From positions 111,861,201 through 111,925,200 of the forward strand of contig CM022300.1 in NCBI GenBank assembly GCA_011799875.1: a DNA stretch of 64,000 bases. The letters run 5' to 3'. The notes beneath the pieces are model-generated. The model was not told where the DNA came from, did no database searches, and saw only the letters and a list, made by a program, of their open reading frames with translations. Source of the stretch: Thinopyrum elongatum. Lineage: Eukaryota > Streptophyta > Magnoliopsida > Poales > Poaceae. The translations under genes were made by a program, and so were the position numbers. Shown one piece after another: positions 46,610-57,889 of the stretch; the first letter of the stretch is position 1; every line of letters begins with the position of its first letter.

Positions 46610-49401
46610 ATGAAGAATTTGAAGGATGCTAAGACTAAGATTTTTCCCTCTAAGGCGAGGGGAGGTAAGGAACTGCCATCCAGCTCTGCTTTAGATTCAC
46701 CTTCTGTTATAAGTAGACTTGCAACACCACCACATGCTATCAATTCTGATATGTCGCAAGTTATTGATGATGCTACTTCTGCTATGAATGCTACTCATGA
46801 TGATGCTAGTACCTTGCTTGATGATGTGCCAGTAGGTGAATTTCTTGATGAACAACTTGCTAGAACTAAGGCTTTTGAGAATGCTGAAACTGATGAAATT
46901 GTTGAAACTGATGAAGAGCTTGAAACTGAAAATCTTGAAACACCTATTAGACCTAGTTCTCCTAGATATGAATTGCCAAAGGTACCGAAAGGTTATGTTA
47001 TGGATGAGGAGACAACTAGAGACATTCTTGCTTGTAAGGATAGAGATGATCTGGAAAAATTATTATGCAAGTATAAAGAAAAGACTTTGAATGCTAGAAT
47101 GAAATGTGATCCTAAGTTTGCTACTTCACCTATCTTTGTTGATGATAAGGATTATGAATTCTCTGTTGACCCAGAGTTGATTACTTTGGTTGAATCTGAT
47201 CCTTTCCATGGTTATGAAACTGAAACTGTTGTGGCACATCTTACTAAGTTGAATGACATAGCCACCCTATTTGCTCATGATGAGAAAATTCGCTACTATT
47301 ATATTCTCAAATTATTTCCGTTCTCATTAAAGGGTGATGCTAAGGCTTGGTACAATACTCTTGCTCCTGGTTGTGTGCGTAGTCCCCAGGATATGATTTA
47401 TAACTTCTCTGAAAAATATTTTCCTGCTCATAAGAAACAAGCTGCTTTACAGGAAATATTTAACTTTGTGCAAATTGAAGAAGAGAGTCTCCCACAAGCT
47501 TGGGGGAGGCTTCTCCAATTGCTTAATGCTTTGCCTGATCATCCTCTTAAGAAAAATGAAATACTTGATATCTTCTATAATGGACTAACCGATGCTTCTA
47601 GGGATTTCCTAGATAGTTGTGCTGGTTGTGTTTTCACGGAGCGAACTGTTGAACAAGCTGAAGAATTATTGAATAACACTTTGAAAAATTATGATGATTG
47701 GACTCTTCCCGAACCACCACTCAAACCTACTCCGAAGAAGAGGGGTATCTTATATCTCAGTCCTGAAGATATGCAAGAGGCAAAGAAATCCATGAAGGAA
47801 AAAGGTATTAAAGGAGAGGATTTTAAAAATTTACCACCTATCGAAGAAATACATGGGCTTGAAACACCACCACCACCTAAGGTGGTAGAGGTAAATTCTT
47901 TACTAAAGTTTGATGAAGGTGATATTCCTTATAATAAACATCCTAGTCAATGCCTTTATGAGTTTGATAATTACATTAGAAAGCAAGATCACTTCAATGC
48001 AAATGTTATGAAACAATTGAAATACAATTCTGATATGATTGCTCGCTTAAGTGACTTGTTATTTAGAATCTCAAATGATGTTAGAGGTGTAGGAAAGCAT
48101 GCTTCTATGGTTCAAACTCAATTAGAACAAGTTGCTAAATCTCAAAGAGAGTTGCTTGATGAAATGAATAATAATATCAATGATCATGCTGTTAGAGTAA
48201 TGACTAGAGGAGGTAGAATGACTCAGGAACCACTTTATCCTAACGGACACCCAAAAAGAATTGAAAAAGGCTCTCAAAGAGTTAACACTGATGTACCTAG
48301 TCCTTCTAAAAAGAAAAAGAAGAAGAAAAATGATAGGACTTTGCATGCCTCTAGTGAACCTAAAGTTGAAATCCTCCTGATAATGATAATGAAGTCTCTA
48401 TCTCTGATGCTGAAACTCAATCTGGTAGTGAACACCCACCTTCTGAAAATGAAAAAGACAATGATAAGGTTCATGAAGATACTCAAACAAATAATAAAGA
48501 ACCAGATAATGATGTTGAGATAGAACTAGCAGCTGATCTTGATAACCCACAAACCAAGAATAAAAGATATGATAAAAGATACTTTGTTGCTAGAAAAAAC
48601 GGTAAGGAAAGAGAACCGTGGGTTCAAAAACCTATGCCCTTTCCACCTAAGTCAACCAAAAAGAAAGATGATGAAGAATTTGAACGCTTTGCTGAAATGC
48701 TGAGGCCAGTCTTTTTGCGTACTCGCTTGACTGATATCATAAAAATGCCTCCTTATGCAAAGTACATGAAAGACATCATCACCAATAAGAGAAAAATACC
48801 GGAAGCTGAAATCTCCACCATGATTTCTAATTATACTTTTAAGGATGGAGTACCTAAAAAACTTGGAGATCCGGGAATACCAACTATACCTTGCTCCATC
48901 AAAAGAAATTATGTGAAAACTGCTTTATGTGATTTAGGAGCTGGTGTTAGTGTTATGCCTTTCTCTTTATACAAAAGACTTGATTTGAATAAACTCACAC
49001 CTACTGAAATATCTTTGCAAATGGCTGATAAATCAACTGCCATACCTATCGGTATTTGTGAGGATGTGCCCATTGTTGTTGCTAATGTTACTATTTTAAC
49101 TGACTTTGTTATACTTGAGATGCCCGAGGACGACAACATGTCGATTATCCTCGGTAGACCCTTCTTGAATACTGCAGGGGCTGTTATTGATTGCAATAAA
49201 AGCAAGGTCACTTTTCATATCAATGGTAATGAGCATACGGTGCACTTTCCGAAGAAACAATTCCAAGCGAATGGTATTGATGTTATTGAAAAATCTCCGA
49301 CAATCACTATTGGAAGTTTTCAACTACCCCTACCTACTGTTAAAAAGAAATATGAAATGCTTATTGTTGGGGACATTCACATCCCCATTGAGGTAACTTA
49401 G
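46610..49401 (+). pseudogene. gag: gag-protease ORF of the inner gypsy element, one frameshift
   Basis: Starts at ATG 46610 (MKNLKDAKTKIFPSKARGG). Acidic N-terminal part, then the Retrotrans_gag core at about residues 225-370 (YYYILKLFPFSLKGDAKAWY, FSEKYFPAHKK, QAWGRLLQLLNALPDH, EILDIFYNGL). A Lys-rich tract (KKKKKKK) precedes the break. Near 48372 one base is missing, ending the first frame at 48523. The protease continues in another frame, visible from 48634 to 49401, with the aspartic motif CDLGAGVSVMPFSLY and the conserved IILGRPFLNTAGA. The ORF ends at TAG 49399-49401 with no RT following. DLGA in place of the usual D-S/T-G is normal for the Tat/Athila-like gypsy lineages. Confidence 0.85.
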
Positions 49402-49599
49402 TGTTTTACAAAAGTTCTTCGGTTTCATGCTAATCGGAAGTGGTTGTTAATAAGACTTGATCAACCTTATTAATAAATCATTTTTGAGAGGTATGAAGTT
49501 GATGGATTCAGTGAGCACTACCTTCTGTCCCTACTTTTTGTTTTCTGTTTTTATTAGTTAAATAAAATAAAATGACATGCCTTGCCGGTTTTCTGAGTT

Positions 49600-49880
49600 T
49601 TCCATGCAATAAAAATGACCCAAAAATAAAAGTTCTCAGAATGCTTTGAAAATTTAATACGATTTTTTTCTGAATATTTAAGAATTTTTGGTGCAAATAA
49701 CATCAGAGGGAGGTGCTCCAGGTGGGCACAACCCACCTGGGCGCGCCAGCACCCCCAGGCGCGCCCTGGTGGGTTGTGGTCCCCACGTGGGCCCTCTCAC
49801 TTATCCCTTCATTCCATATCATCACCTACCTCCAGAAAAAAATCACCATTGCTCTCTCTCTCGTGTTCTTGCTCTCAAAC
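49600..49880 (+). repeat. Internal copy of the LTR promoter module
   Basis: AATAAAAGTTCTCAGAA, then GTGGGCACAACCCACC, GGCGCGCC and GGTGGGTTGTGG repeat the order of words at 45261-45420 in the LTR. It lies between the gag-protease ORF and the second ORF, in the same orientation, and ends in a pyrimidine-rich CTCTCTCTCTCGTG leader. This could be a second promoter serving the downstream ORF. The LTR TATAAAA is not conserved here. Confidence 0.65.
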
Positions 49881-49882
49881 CC

Positions 49883-51198
49883 ATGGATTTCGATCTCTTT
49901 GCTCGAAGCTCCATTTCTGAAACTGTTTTGGGGGATTGTTGCTTGGTATGTGCCTCCTCCATTGGTCCAATTAGTTTTTGCTTTAGTGGTTTATATTTAG
50001 AATAATTAGTTGCTCTTGGTGCTGCTGTAGATGAGCTTACATGTTGAATTCTTAGAGTTCTAAGTAGTTTGAATGATCGATATGGCCTCTATGCATCCCT
50101 ATGAGTAGTTGCTATCAATCTTGTAAAGTTTTGTTGGTAAAAATTTGTGACCCAAAATTTTTCAGAAAATTGTACGCGAATATGATGAACCTCTTTGGAA
50201 GGAGTTCTTCGAGGCGGAGGTCCTCGGAGGCATCTTCTAGTAGCAGCTCCGTTCGCCGGTCTTATGTTGAACCAAGTGAAAATTCTATTCGAGATGCCGC
50301 CACCAAATCATGTTTATGGCCATGTAACGATTATATTGTGCGTGTGGGCATTAAAGAAGAATTTGAGCAATATTTTCACAATGTCGAGCTCGGTCCCTAC
50401 ATTGCAGATAAGTGCAACCAACACCCCAGCCTCACTGAATCATTTACCAAAGAATTTAAATTCCATCCTCGTGAGTCCAGAATATCATTTAAACTATATG
50501 ACAATTCATTTACTATACCTCTAGAGACATTTTCTAATCACTGCAAAATTCCATTTTGGGGTTCATTAGACGAGCCACCAAGGTCGGAGTTTGAGATATT
50601 CTTGACTAGCCTATGCTATGGTGAGACTAGAGGAGTGACTCAAGGTAGAATAAAGAGCATTCATTTTCCCTCAATCCAATACTTTGCACTATTTAATTGA
50701 AAATGCATTGTAGGCAAACAAGATTGTAGTACACTTTGTGCCCCAGACTTGAGCCTTATCTGCACCGCTCTCACCGGTGACAAAAGTTATAACCTTGGAG
50801 TGATAGTGGCACGTAGATTGCAACACAACGCTCGTAGTGGATATTTTTATGGTGGGATTTACGCCACGTGCTTAGCAAGAGATCTAGGTGTTTCACCTTG
50901 GCCTTATGACCCCATCTTACCCACACAATACCTTGACTTCGATGCTATGAAATGTCATAAGATCCTTAGTGGTGAACCCCATAATTTTACTTATAACATG
51001 TTGTTTAATAAAAGTTCTGTTATGGACACCTTTTTACCTACACCTGCTCTCTTTGATGTTTACAGCAAGGGAAGATATTATGTTCTTGAGAGCGAGGCCC
51101 GAGCACATAACGCGGCAGTTGTGGCTGCACGATGGGCTGAGACATCTGCACCTAGAGCCTCCGTGAGCTATCACTCCGACTATCATGCAGGCTACTGA
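49883..51198 (+). pseudogene. Second ORF of the inner gypsy element, unknown function
   Basis: A short possible first exon starts at ATG 49883 (MDFDLFARSSISETVLGD) with a GTATGTG donor at about 49946. The main frame runs from 50191 (MMNLFGRSSSRRRS) after a TTTTTCAG acceptor at about 50167. It holds a folded-looking region: YFHNVELGPYIADKC, RISFKLYDNSFTIPLETFSNH, FGIYATCLA-like FYGGIYATCLARDLGV, then SKGRYYVLESEARAHNAAVVAARWAE, ending at TGA 51196-51198. One in-frame TGA at 50698-50700 breaks it. Grass retrotransposons carry related proteins of unknown role; I cannot name a domain. Not RT, integrase or an envelope. Confidence 0.6.
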
Positions 51199-53306
51199 TG
51201 GAGATTACCAAGTTAGGCCAAAAGCCTAAGCTTGGGGGAGTACGTATTTCCACCGACATTACATTCATGTTCACACATTTCATTCCAGATGTCGGTGTCC
51301 ACACTTTTTCATTGTATTATCCATGCTAGATTTATTTTCTCGCCTTCTTCTTGTGTGTTTAAAAAACTTTGAGAAAATACAAAAAATATTTCCTGCTTCT
51401 TTTTATTTTTTCTTTCTAGTACAATTAGCTATAGTTTAAAAAAAAAGATTTCCTTGTTCTTCTGTTGCTTGTTGGGAGCTCTCCCGTGTAAATAGTTTTT
51501 CTCGTTTTTGTTTTTCCTTTCTTAAATTTGCTCTCTTCCAGAAAACCAAAAACTCCAAAAATATTCCAGTGTGTTTCTCTAAATTTCTTTTTATTGAGTC
51601 ATACCGAGGAGAAGACCACGATGAAAATGTTGAGTGGCTCTCATATGCATTGTTGTTGATCTAACAGAGAGCCCATATTACCTTTTTCTTCTTTTTGAAT
51701 AAAATGTTTGCAGATTCCAGCTTAGTCCACGACACTCTTGCACTATTATTATTTTCATGTCATTCGGTCATGCAAGTGAAAGGCAATAATGACGATATTT
51801 GATGAATTGGCTGTGGCAGAGAGAAACGGGTATGAACTCAACTTGTTCTGTTTTTGTAAATATGTTTAACCTAGTATCCATGATTCAGCTCATTATGATC
51901 AAACATGTTTGCAATGACCCTTAGAGATTATAGTTTCTCATGCCATGCTTAAGTAGCTAGGAGTGGATAATGTTTTATCTTGGATGTCAACATTGTGTTA
52001 AAATAATTGTGATGTAGTATGATGATATGGTATCCTACTCTGAATGTTCGGGTGGCTTGACTTGGCACATGTTCATGCATGTAGTTGAATCAAAACCAAC
52101 ATAGCCTCTATGATATTTATGTTCATGGTGTTCATATCCTACTCATGCTAGTATCCAATGTTACTTATGCATAATGCATGTTCATGACCGTTTTCGCTCT
52201 CTAGCTGGCCGCTTCTCAACCTAATTGCTAGCCTTCGCCTGTACTAAGTGGGAATTCTGCTTGTGCATCAAAACCCTGAAACCCAAGTTATTCCAGATGA
52301 GTCCACCATACCTACCTATATGCGGTATTACCCTGCCGTCCTAAGTAAATTTGCATGTGCCACCTCTAAAAAACTTCAAATAAATATCCTTTTTTGTGTG
52401 CCTGGATTGTTCATAGAGCGACAAGAGGTAGTCAGTATCTTCCATGTTAAGCGGGTTATTCTCATGATGAGTGTTTATTCACTCGTCCTTACACGAGAGG
52501 GGTGGTAATAGGGATTCCCAGTCCCGAATTCAAATTGCAAATAATTAAACAAAACTCCCCCAGGAATGTTGTTGGTATGGACGGCACCCGTTGTTTCGGA
52601 CAAGCCATGGAGTGTGATTGTTGGTGGAGGGGGAGTAAACCTTTACTTTTATCGCTTGGGAACCGCCACTAATGTGTTTAGCATGGAAGATACCAATAAC
52701 TAATGGTCGCGAAGTAAATAAGAAGGGTGCATTTCTCAAAATTTCATTTACCTCTATTTTAAAACTTGAGCTCTGGCACCGCTGCAAATCACTGCTTCCC
52801 TCTGCGAAGGGACTATCTATTTACTTTTATGTTGTGTCATCACCTTCTCAAATAAGCGCCAGAACCTAAGAGCACTATTGTCATCCTCATGCATTGTGTA
52901 TAGCTAATGTTGGGTGCATCATGACTGGATCTTTTCTACCATGAATTACAATGTGTAGTCGCTGCTTGAACTTTGGAGGTGCTCTGCATTTATGTTTTGC
53001 GGTCTCAGAAAGTGCTAGCGAGATACCACTATTGTCATATTATATCATGGTTGCTTTGACAAAGTGTTGTTGTTTGAGATATCTTATTATTGCTCGCTAG
53101 TTGATTATGCCATTGATATGAGTTAATATAATTTTTTAAGAGTTATTGTCGACATGGTTAGTTATAACCTTTGCTGAAAACATGGGTGCTACTTAAGCTT
53201 ATTTATGTAAACAAGAGCAAAAGAGTTCGTAAAAGTTTTTCTTTTTCACTTTCAGTTTATCAACTGAATTGCTTTAGGACAAGCAAAGGTTTAAGCTAGG
53301 GGGAGT
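51199..53306. other. Non-coding 3' part of the inner gypsy element
   Basis: AT-rich, no conserved frame. It starts with a polypurine-like AAGCTTGGGGGAGT (about 51228-51241), an internal duplicate of the tract before the 3' LTR. Such double tracts are common in these elements. Ends with the true polypurine tract at 53290-53306. Confidence 0.6.
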
Positions 53307-54721
53307 TGATACGTCTCCGTCGTATCTACTTTTCCTAATGCTTTTCCTCTTGTTTTGGACTCTAATTTGCATGATTTGAATGAAACTAACCCAGACTAAC
53401 GCTCTTTTCAGCAGAACTACCATGGTGTTGTTTTTGTGCAGAAATAAAAGTTCTCGGATTGGAACGAAACTTTGCGAGGATTTTTTATTCAATAAATAAG
53501 AATTTTTGGAGCCAAGAACCACCGGAGTGGGGCACCTGGGTGGGCACAACCCACCAGAGCGCCCCCCCCCCCTCCAGACGCGCCCAGGTGGGTTGTCCCC
53601 ACCTGGTGGCCCCGCAGACTTCAACCCTGATACTATAAAATCACACATTTGGAGAAAAAAATCAGGGAGAAAGAATTATTGCGTTTCACAAGACGGAGTC
53701 GCCGCCACCTCCTGCTCTTCATCGGGAGGCCAGATCTGGAGTCCGTTTGGGGCTCCGGAGAGGGGGATCTTCAATCTTCGTCACCACCAACCCTTCTCCA
53801 TCGCCAATTCCATGATACTCCCCACCGGGAGTGAGTAATTCCTTTGTAGGCTCGCTGGTCAGTGAGGAGTTGGATGAGATTCATCATGTAATTGAGTTAG
53901 TTTTGTTAGGGCTTGATCCCTAGTATCCATTATGTTCTGAGATTGATGTTGCTATGACTTTGCCATGCTTAATGCTTGTCACTTTGGGCCCGGGTGCCAT
54001 GATTTCAGATCTGAACCGTTTAGGTTATCACCATTATATCTATGTTCTAGATCCGATCTTGCAAGTTATAGTCACCTACTACGTGTTATGATCCGGCAAC
54101 CCCGGAGTGACAATAGTCGGGACACTTCCCGGTGATGACCGTAGTTTGAGGAGTTCATGTATTCACTATGTGTTAATGCTTTGTTCCGGTTCTCTATTAA
54201 AAGGAGGCCTTAATATCCCTTAGTTTCCAATAGGACCCCGCTGCCATGGGAGGGTAGGACAAAAGATGTCATGCAAGTTCTTTCATTAAGCATGTATGAC
54301 TATTTACGGAATACATGCCTACATTATATTTATGAACTGGAGCTAGTGCCGTATCGCCCTAGATTATGACTGTTATATGATGAATATCATCCAACGAATT
54401 CACCGATCCAATGCCTACGAATTTCTCTCATATTGTTCTTGCTAAGTTACTACTGCTATTGTCACTGTTGCACTTGCTACAAAATCATTGCTATCACTGT
54501 TACCGTTACTATTGCTGTTGCTACTACTATCAAAACTATCATACTACTTTGATACTGATCACTTTGCTACAGATAATTAATCTCCAGGTGTGGTTGAATT
54601 GACAACTCAGCTACTAATACTTGCAAATATTCTTTGGCTCCCCTTGTGTCGAATCAATAAATTTGGGTTGAATACTCTACCCTCGAAAACTGTTGTGATC
54701 CCCTATACTTGTGGGTTATCA
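53307..54721 (+). repeat. 3' LTR of the inner gypsy element
   Basis: Pairs with 45123-46531, with about 50 differences by eye. TATAAAA at 53634-53640. Preceded by a polypurine tract AAGCTAGGGGGAGT ending at 53306. Confidence 0.95.
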
Positions 54722-54828
54722 CAGACCGACGCAAACGGAGACTCTCTAGATTTGCCACTGCTACTGCTAATGCAGTTGAAGTCCCAAGTCTACATGATGA
54801 GTTCATCTCCCCTACTCCACCATCGCAG
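54722..54828 (+). pseudogene. B-type duplicated exon, copy 5, right half
   Basis: Continues the exon after the gypsy LTR end at 54721, repeating the 5-bp target as CAGAC, and ends CATCGCAG before GTGCTTGC. Encodes a segment ending SPTPPSQ. Confidence 0.55.
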
Positions 54829-55401
54829 GTGCTTGCTCTAAGTTGACAGTGTGATAATTGGTTTCATGTTGCATATGTTGTCTAGCCTATATTTCTTCTA
54901 TTTTGATTAAATTGCACCTGCTGAGTTTATACGTTATACATGTGCATATGACATGCCTTTCTGTGTCTAGAATACATTGCATCTATCTATCATACCTTGT
55001 TCTTACATCAAAGTACTATTGTTGTGTATCCCGCATCAGTCACTCATGATTGGATGCTTTTAACATGGCAGTTTGATAGTGGTTGCATCTTGCATTGATT
55101 TCTAGGTTGTACTGCTTCTAATTTTTCGAAATGCCACTTATGACAAGACACTTTTAACTTGGCAGAGTGATATTGGTTGCATCTTTCATATGGTGTCTAG
55201 CTTGCATTACTTCTATTTTCTTGAAAATCCTTCTGCTTAGTTTACACATCGTAGCTGTGAATATGTCACGCCGTCCTGTTTTTCTTACATATTCCATCCT
55301 CATATGGTTGTCTTACATCAAAGTATTGCTTGTCTGTATCATGCATCAATGAGTTCTGAAGAGCGATTTTATTCTTTTGTGTTGTGGGTACGGCTTGACA
55401 T

Positions 55402-57668
55402 GGCAAATTCAAAAAAGAGCAAGGAAAAGAATATAGTAGGGAATGGTGTTACTCGTCGGGTGCAACGAAAAATGATCTGCCCTCGAGATTCTACTGGTAC
55501 TTATAGTGCAGTAGAAGGTCCAAGTCCACTGGCTAAATCTACAAACACAGTATCACCTGCTCCACTAGCTGCAGCATCCGCTTCAACTGTACTGGCATCT
55601 CAACGAGTTACTCGTTCATTTTCTCCGCAACTGGCCAGTTCCCAAGCTGCCTTCACACCTAACACTACTTCCGAAGCACTGCTGACACAACAGGACTTGG
55701 CAAGATCAGATGAACCTCATGAGCATCAACACCAAGATGGTACTTGACTGAGTCAAGTTGCAGTTGCATGCTCCTTTATACGCACTCTCACAGTTTGATG
55801 TGCGCTAACACTTTCCATATTCGTTGTTGAACTAGCACCACGGCGCAAGCGGAAACAGACATCAGGGATAATGCTTGACAGATTAACAAAATCTAAAGGA
55901 GGAAGAATGGAGATCCATTTTGAGGCAGGTTTAAAAAGGCCACGTGATGCTACAGAGTCAGCCAAGTTAGTATCAGAGGCAGCCGTTGCCGTTAGGTGTC
56001 ATGCACGTATCCTCCCAACGTGGATCCAGTACAGGAATGAGAAAAACGATACCCAGTTTAACACTTTCCTTAACCATTTCTCCGTAAGTAATATTATTCA
56101 TCACAATTTGTAATATTGTCTTGCTCTATCCCATACTTTCTAGCTTCCTCCTAATAAGACTCACATTCTTTTTTCAACAGATGAGGTTCAAGTTGGATCC
56201 AAAAGATGATGCAACTAAACAAGCATGCACTCATGTTTTTCAGTCTGCTCTGCAACAGTATCGGTATCACCTAAGAAAAAACTCACTTTGAAGGCAAGGC
56301 TAACAATGAAATAGCCCAAACATCTCCAGTGGAATATATTTTAGATGAAGACTGGACAGCCCTTGTTAAACACTGGTCTGATCCAAAGTATCAGGTAGGG
56401 TATATGTATTTGATCAGATCACATATTGAACTTGTATTTACGTATGTGCCTTACAAGTGTATCTTCTTCTAGGCTAACTGTTTGAAGAATAAGACCAACC
56501 GTTCTAAAGTGAAATTCTAACAAACAACAGGATCTCGTAGCTATATTGCACGCTGTGAGGCTCTTGTAAATAGCTGCTAGTTCCTTCTTTTTTCTGTGCC
56601 ATATTATCATATCTATATTGACTTGTTCCAAATAGAGAGGAAAGCCGTGCGGACCAAAAAGAACCTGAACCGAATGCAGTGCAAATCTTCAAGGATTGCC
56701 ACACCAGCAAGATGAAGGGCATGAGCACACTAGTTCAAGCCGCTATTGTAAGTCCTTACTCCTCCTGCCTTTGAACTGCTTGTTACTGTGACGTGTTCAT
56801 TTAACTGCTTGGTTTGCAGCCAATGTCAGTTACTCTGTTCACTTTTATACACAGTTGTCTTAACGTATCATTTCACCTTACACGGTTTAAAAGAGATGAA
56901 GGATATTCTTTTGGTCTTGATCTGTAATCTAGTTGTGATGTTCACGTGCCCACACAATGATACAATAGCATGTTTGTTTTATATCTGTTTGCCCATGATA
57001 TGAATGATGTCATACTATGTTCATCCTACTTTAAACCATGTCTCTTTATCCTTAGATGTCAACAAATGTGAGGAAATAAACAATACAGTAGGCATGCTAC
57101 ATGGACATATGTTCCGAAAGTGATTTTATTATGTAGTTGGCACTACAATACATGCTAATGTATTACAGTAGTTCACCAAAATAAGTTATGTATAAACGTG
57201 AAACCTACTTTGTTTGTTTTTGTCTCATTAGTAACTTATCTGGTACACTAATCTACAAGTTCAAACTTTCAGAAAGCTATGGAACAAATGATTGAATAGC
57301 CACAACCACCTAAAGGTGACGAGGCTACCACAGGCACAATGTCACCTCTTGCTGCAGTGCGTCAGTATCTCTCCACTAACAGTGCAAAAAGCACCTTCCT
57401 GCGAAATTCTAGGTTGGTTGTCAAGGTAACCTCATCCAAATCGCCTACTGAACAAAATCTTCCAGCTAGACAGAGTGATATATCTGTGCTCCAGACACAA
57501 GTCCAATCCCTAATGGAGGTCATTTCAGAAACAAGAATAGTGGTTGACAAATGTCGTCAAGATATGAATGGTTTTGAAACCAGACTATCAGACATTTGCT
57601 TCGTTGTTCAAGAGCAATGGCTGAAAAAAGGGGACGATCATGCTGCTCCATCAGATTCTATAGCCTGA
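55402..57668 (+). pseudogene. Conserved 3' half of the Ptta-type gene
   Basis: Exons: about 55402-55740 (ending CACCAAGATG before GTACTT), 55836-56083 (donor GTAAGTA), 56181-56394 (donor GTAGGG), 56473-56565 (donor GTAAAT), about 56638-56747 (donor GTAAGT) and 57273-57668. The first three joins are in phase. Basic patches (PRRKRKQT, RLTKSKGGR) come before the Transposase_24-like core, fitting a nuclear DNA-associated protein. It carries the frameshift and stops listed for the whole gene. The phase at the fifth exon does not fit without a one-base change. After TGA 57668 the 3' flank runs into the GGGCC subterminal array. Confidence 0.75.
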
Positions 57669-57889
57669 AACATTAGCACTCAGTTCAAATGATATGTGCT
57701 TCTATACATCTGATGGTGCTTTTATCTGCAAGGACTGTAAACTTTATGCCAATAGGCCTTTTGTTGTATGGCTGGAATTTGTTTTGTTGTGATACAACAT
57801 TTATCGTGCTGCCAAAGGCTGTAGAAATTACGATGCTATTTTTGTATAGTGTAGGTTTATCTTAGTAATGTATTCGACCGAAAGCTTCG

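Larger units (their letters stand above)
45123..54721 (+). mobile_element. Complete non-autonomous Ty3/gypsy retrotransposon, 9.6 kb
   Basis: LTRs at 45123-46531 and 53307-54721 share about 96% identity by eye. Left flank CGGAC, right flank CAGAC: a 5-bp target duplication with one change. The internal region has a gag-protease ORF (46610-49401) and a second ORF (about 50191-51198), then about 2.1 kb without coding. No reverse transcriptase, RNase H or integrase motif is present, so it must rely on enzymes from another element. LTR start TGATACGTCTCCG and the protease motif fit a large Triticeae gypsy group; I do not assign a family name. Confidence 0.9.
26093..54900 (+). repeat. Exon-intron repeat array in the Ptta-type gene
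   Basis: Each unit holds an exon ending CCATCNCAG, then an intron beginning GTGCTTGCTCTAACTTGGCAGTG. The intron continues with TGGTTGCATGTTGCATATGGTGTCTAG, a TTGAAATGCC or AAATTGCATCTGC stretch, TGTGAATATGACA and CATATTCCATCCTC. Exon ends are at 26264, 26645, 27327, 27707, 28434, 29207, 29967 and, after the insertions, 54828. An intron segment without an obvious exon end also follows 44558. Spacing alternates near 380 and 700 bp, then stays at 730-775 bp. Confidence 0.8.
24702..57668 (+). pseudogene. CACTA-borne Ptta/En/Spm-type (Transposase_24-like) gene with duplicated exons
   Basis: Long plus-strand gene spanning about 33 kb, of which about 24 kb is two later retrotransposon insertions. 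A GC-rich leader (24750-25301, possible donor AAAGAG/GTACTC) precedes a series of small duplicated exons (26093-54828). The conserved part follows: 55402-55740, 55836-56083, 56181-56394, 56473-56565, about 56638-56747 and 57273-57668. Diagnostic pieces are MEIHFEAGLKRP, the W-containing LDEDWTALVKHWSDPKYQ, the KNKTNRSKV / TTGSRSYIARCEAL pair and FKDCHTSKMKG, typical of plant Ptta/En/Spm proteins. The last exon has a likely coiled coil (VLQTQVQSLMEVISETR). Breaks: frameshift around 56273-56283, TAA at 56518-56520, TAG at 57297-57299. Such proteins are usually nuclear accessory or DNA-binding products of CACTA elements; function inferred. Confidence 0.75.

Noticed and set aside
54411..54602. Tyr/Cys-rich ORF near the end of the gypsy LTR
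   Set aside because: Derived from ACTACTGCTATTG-type low complexity in the LTR. The 5' LTR copy does not keep the frame.
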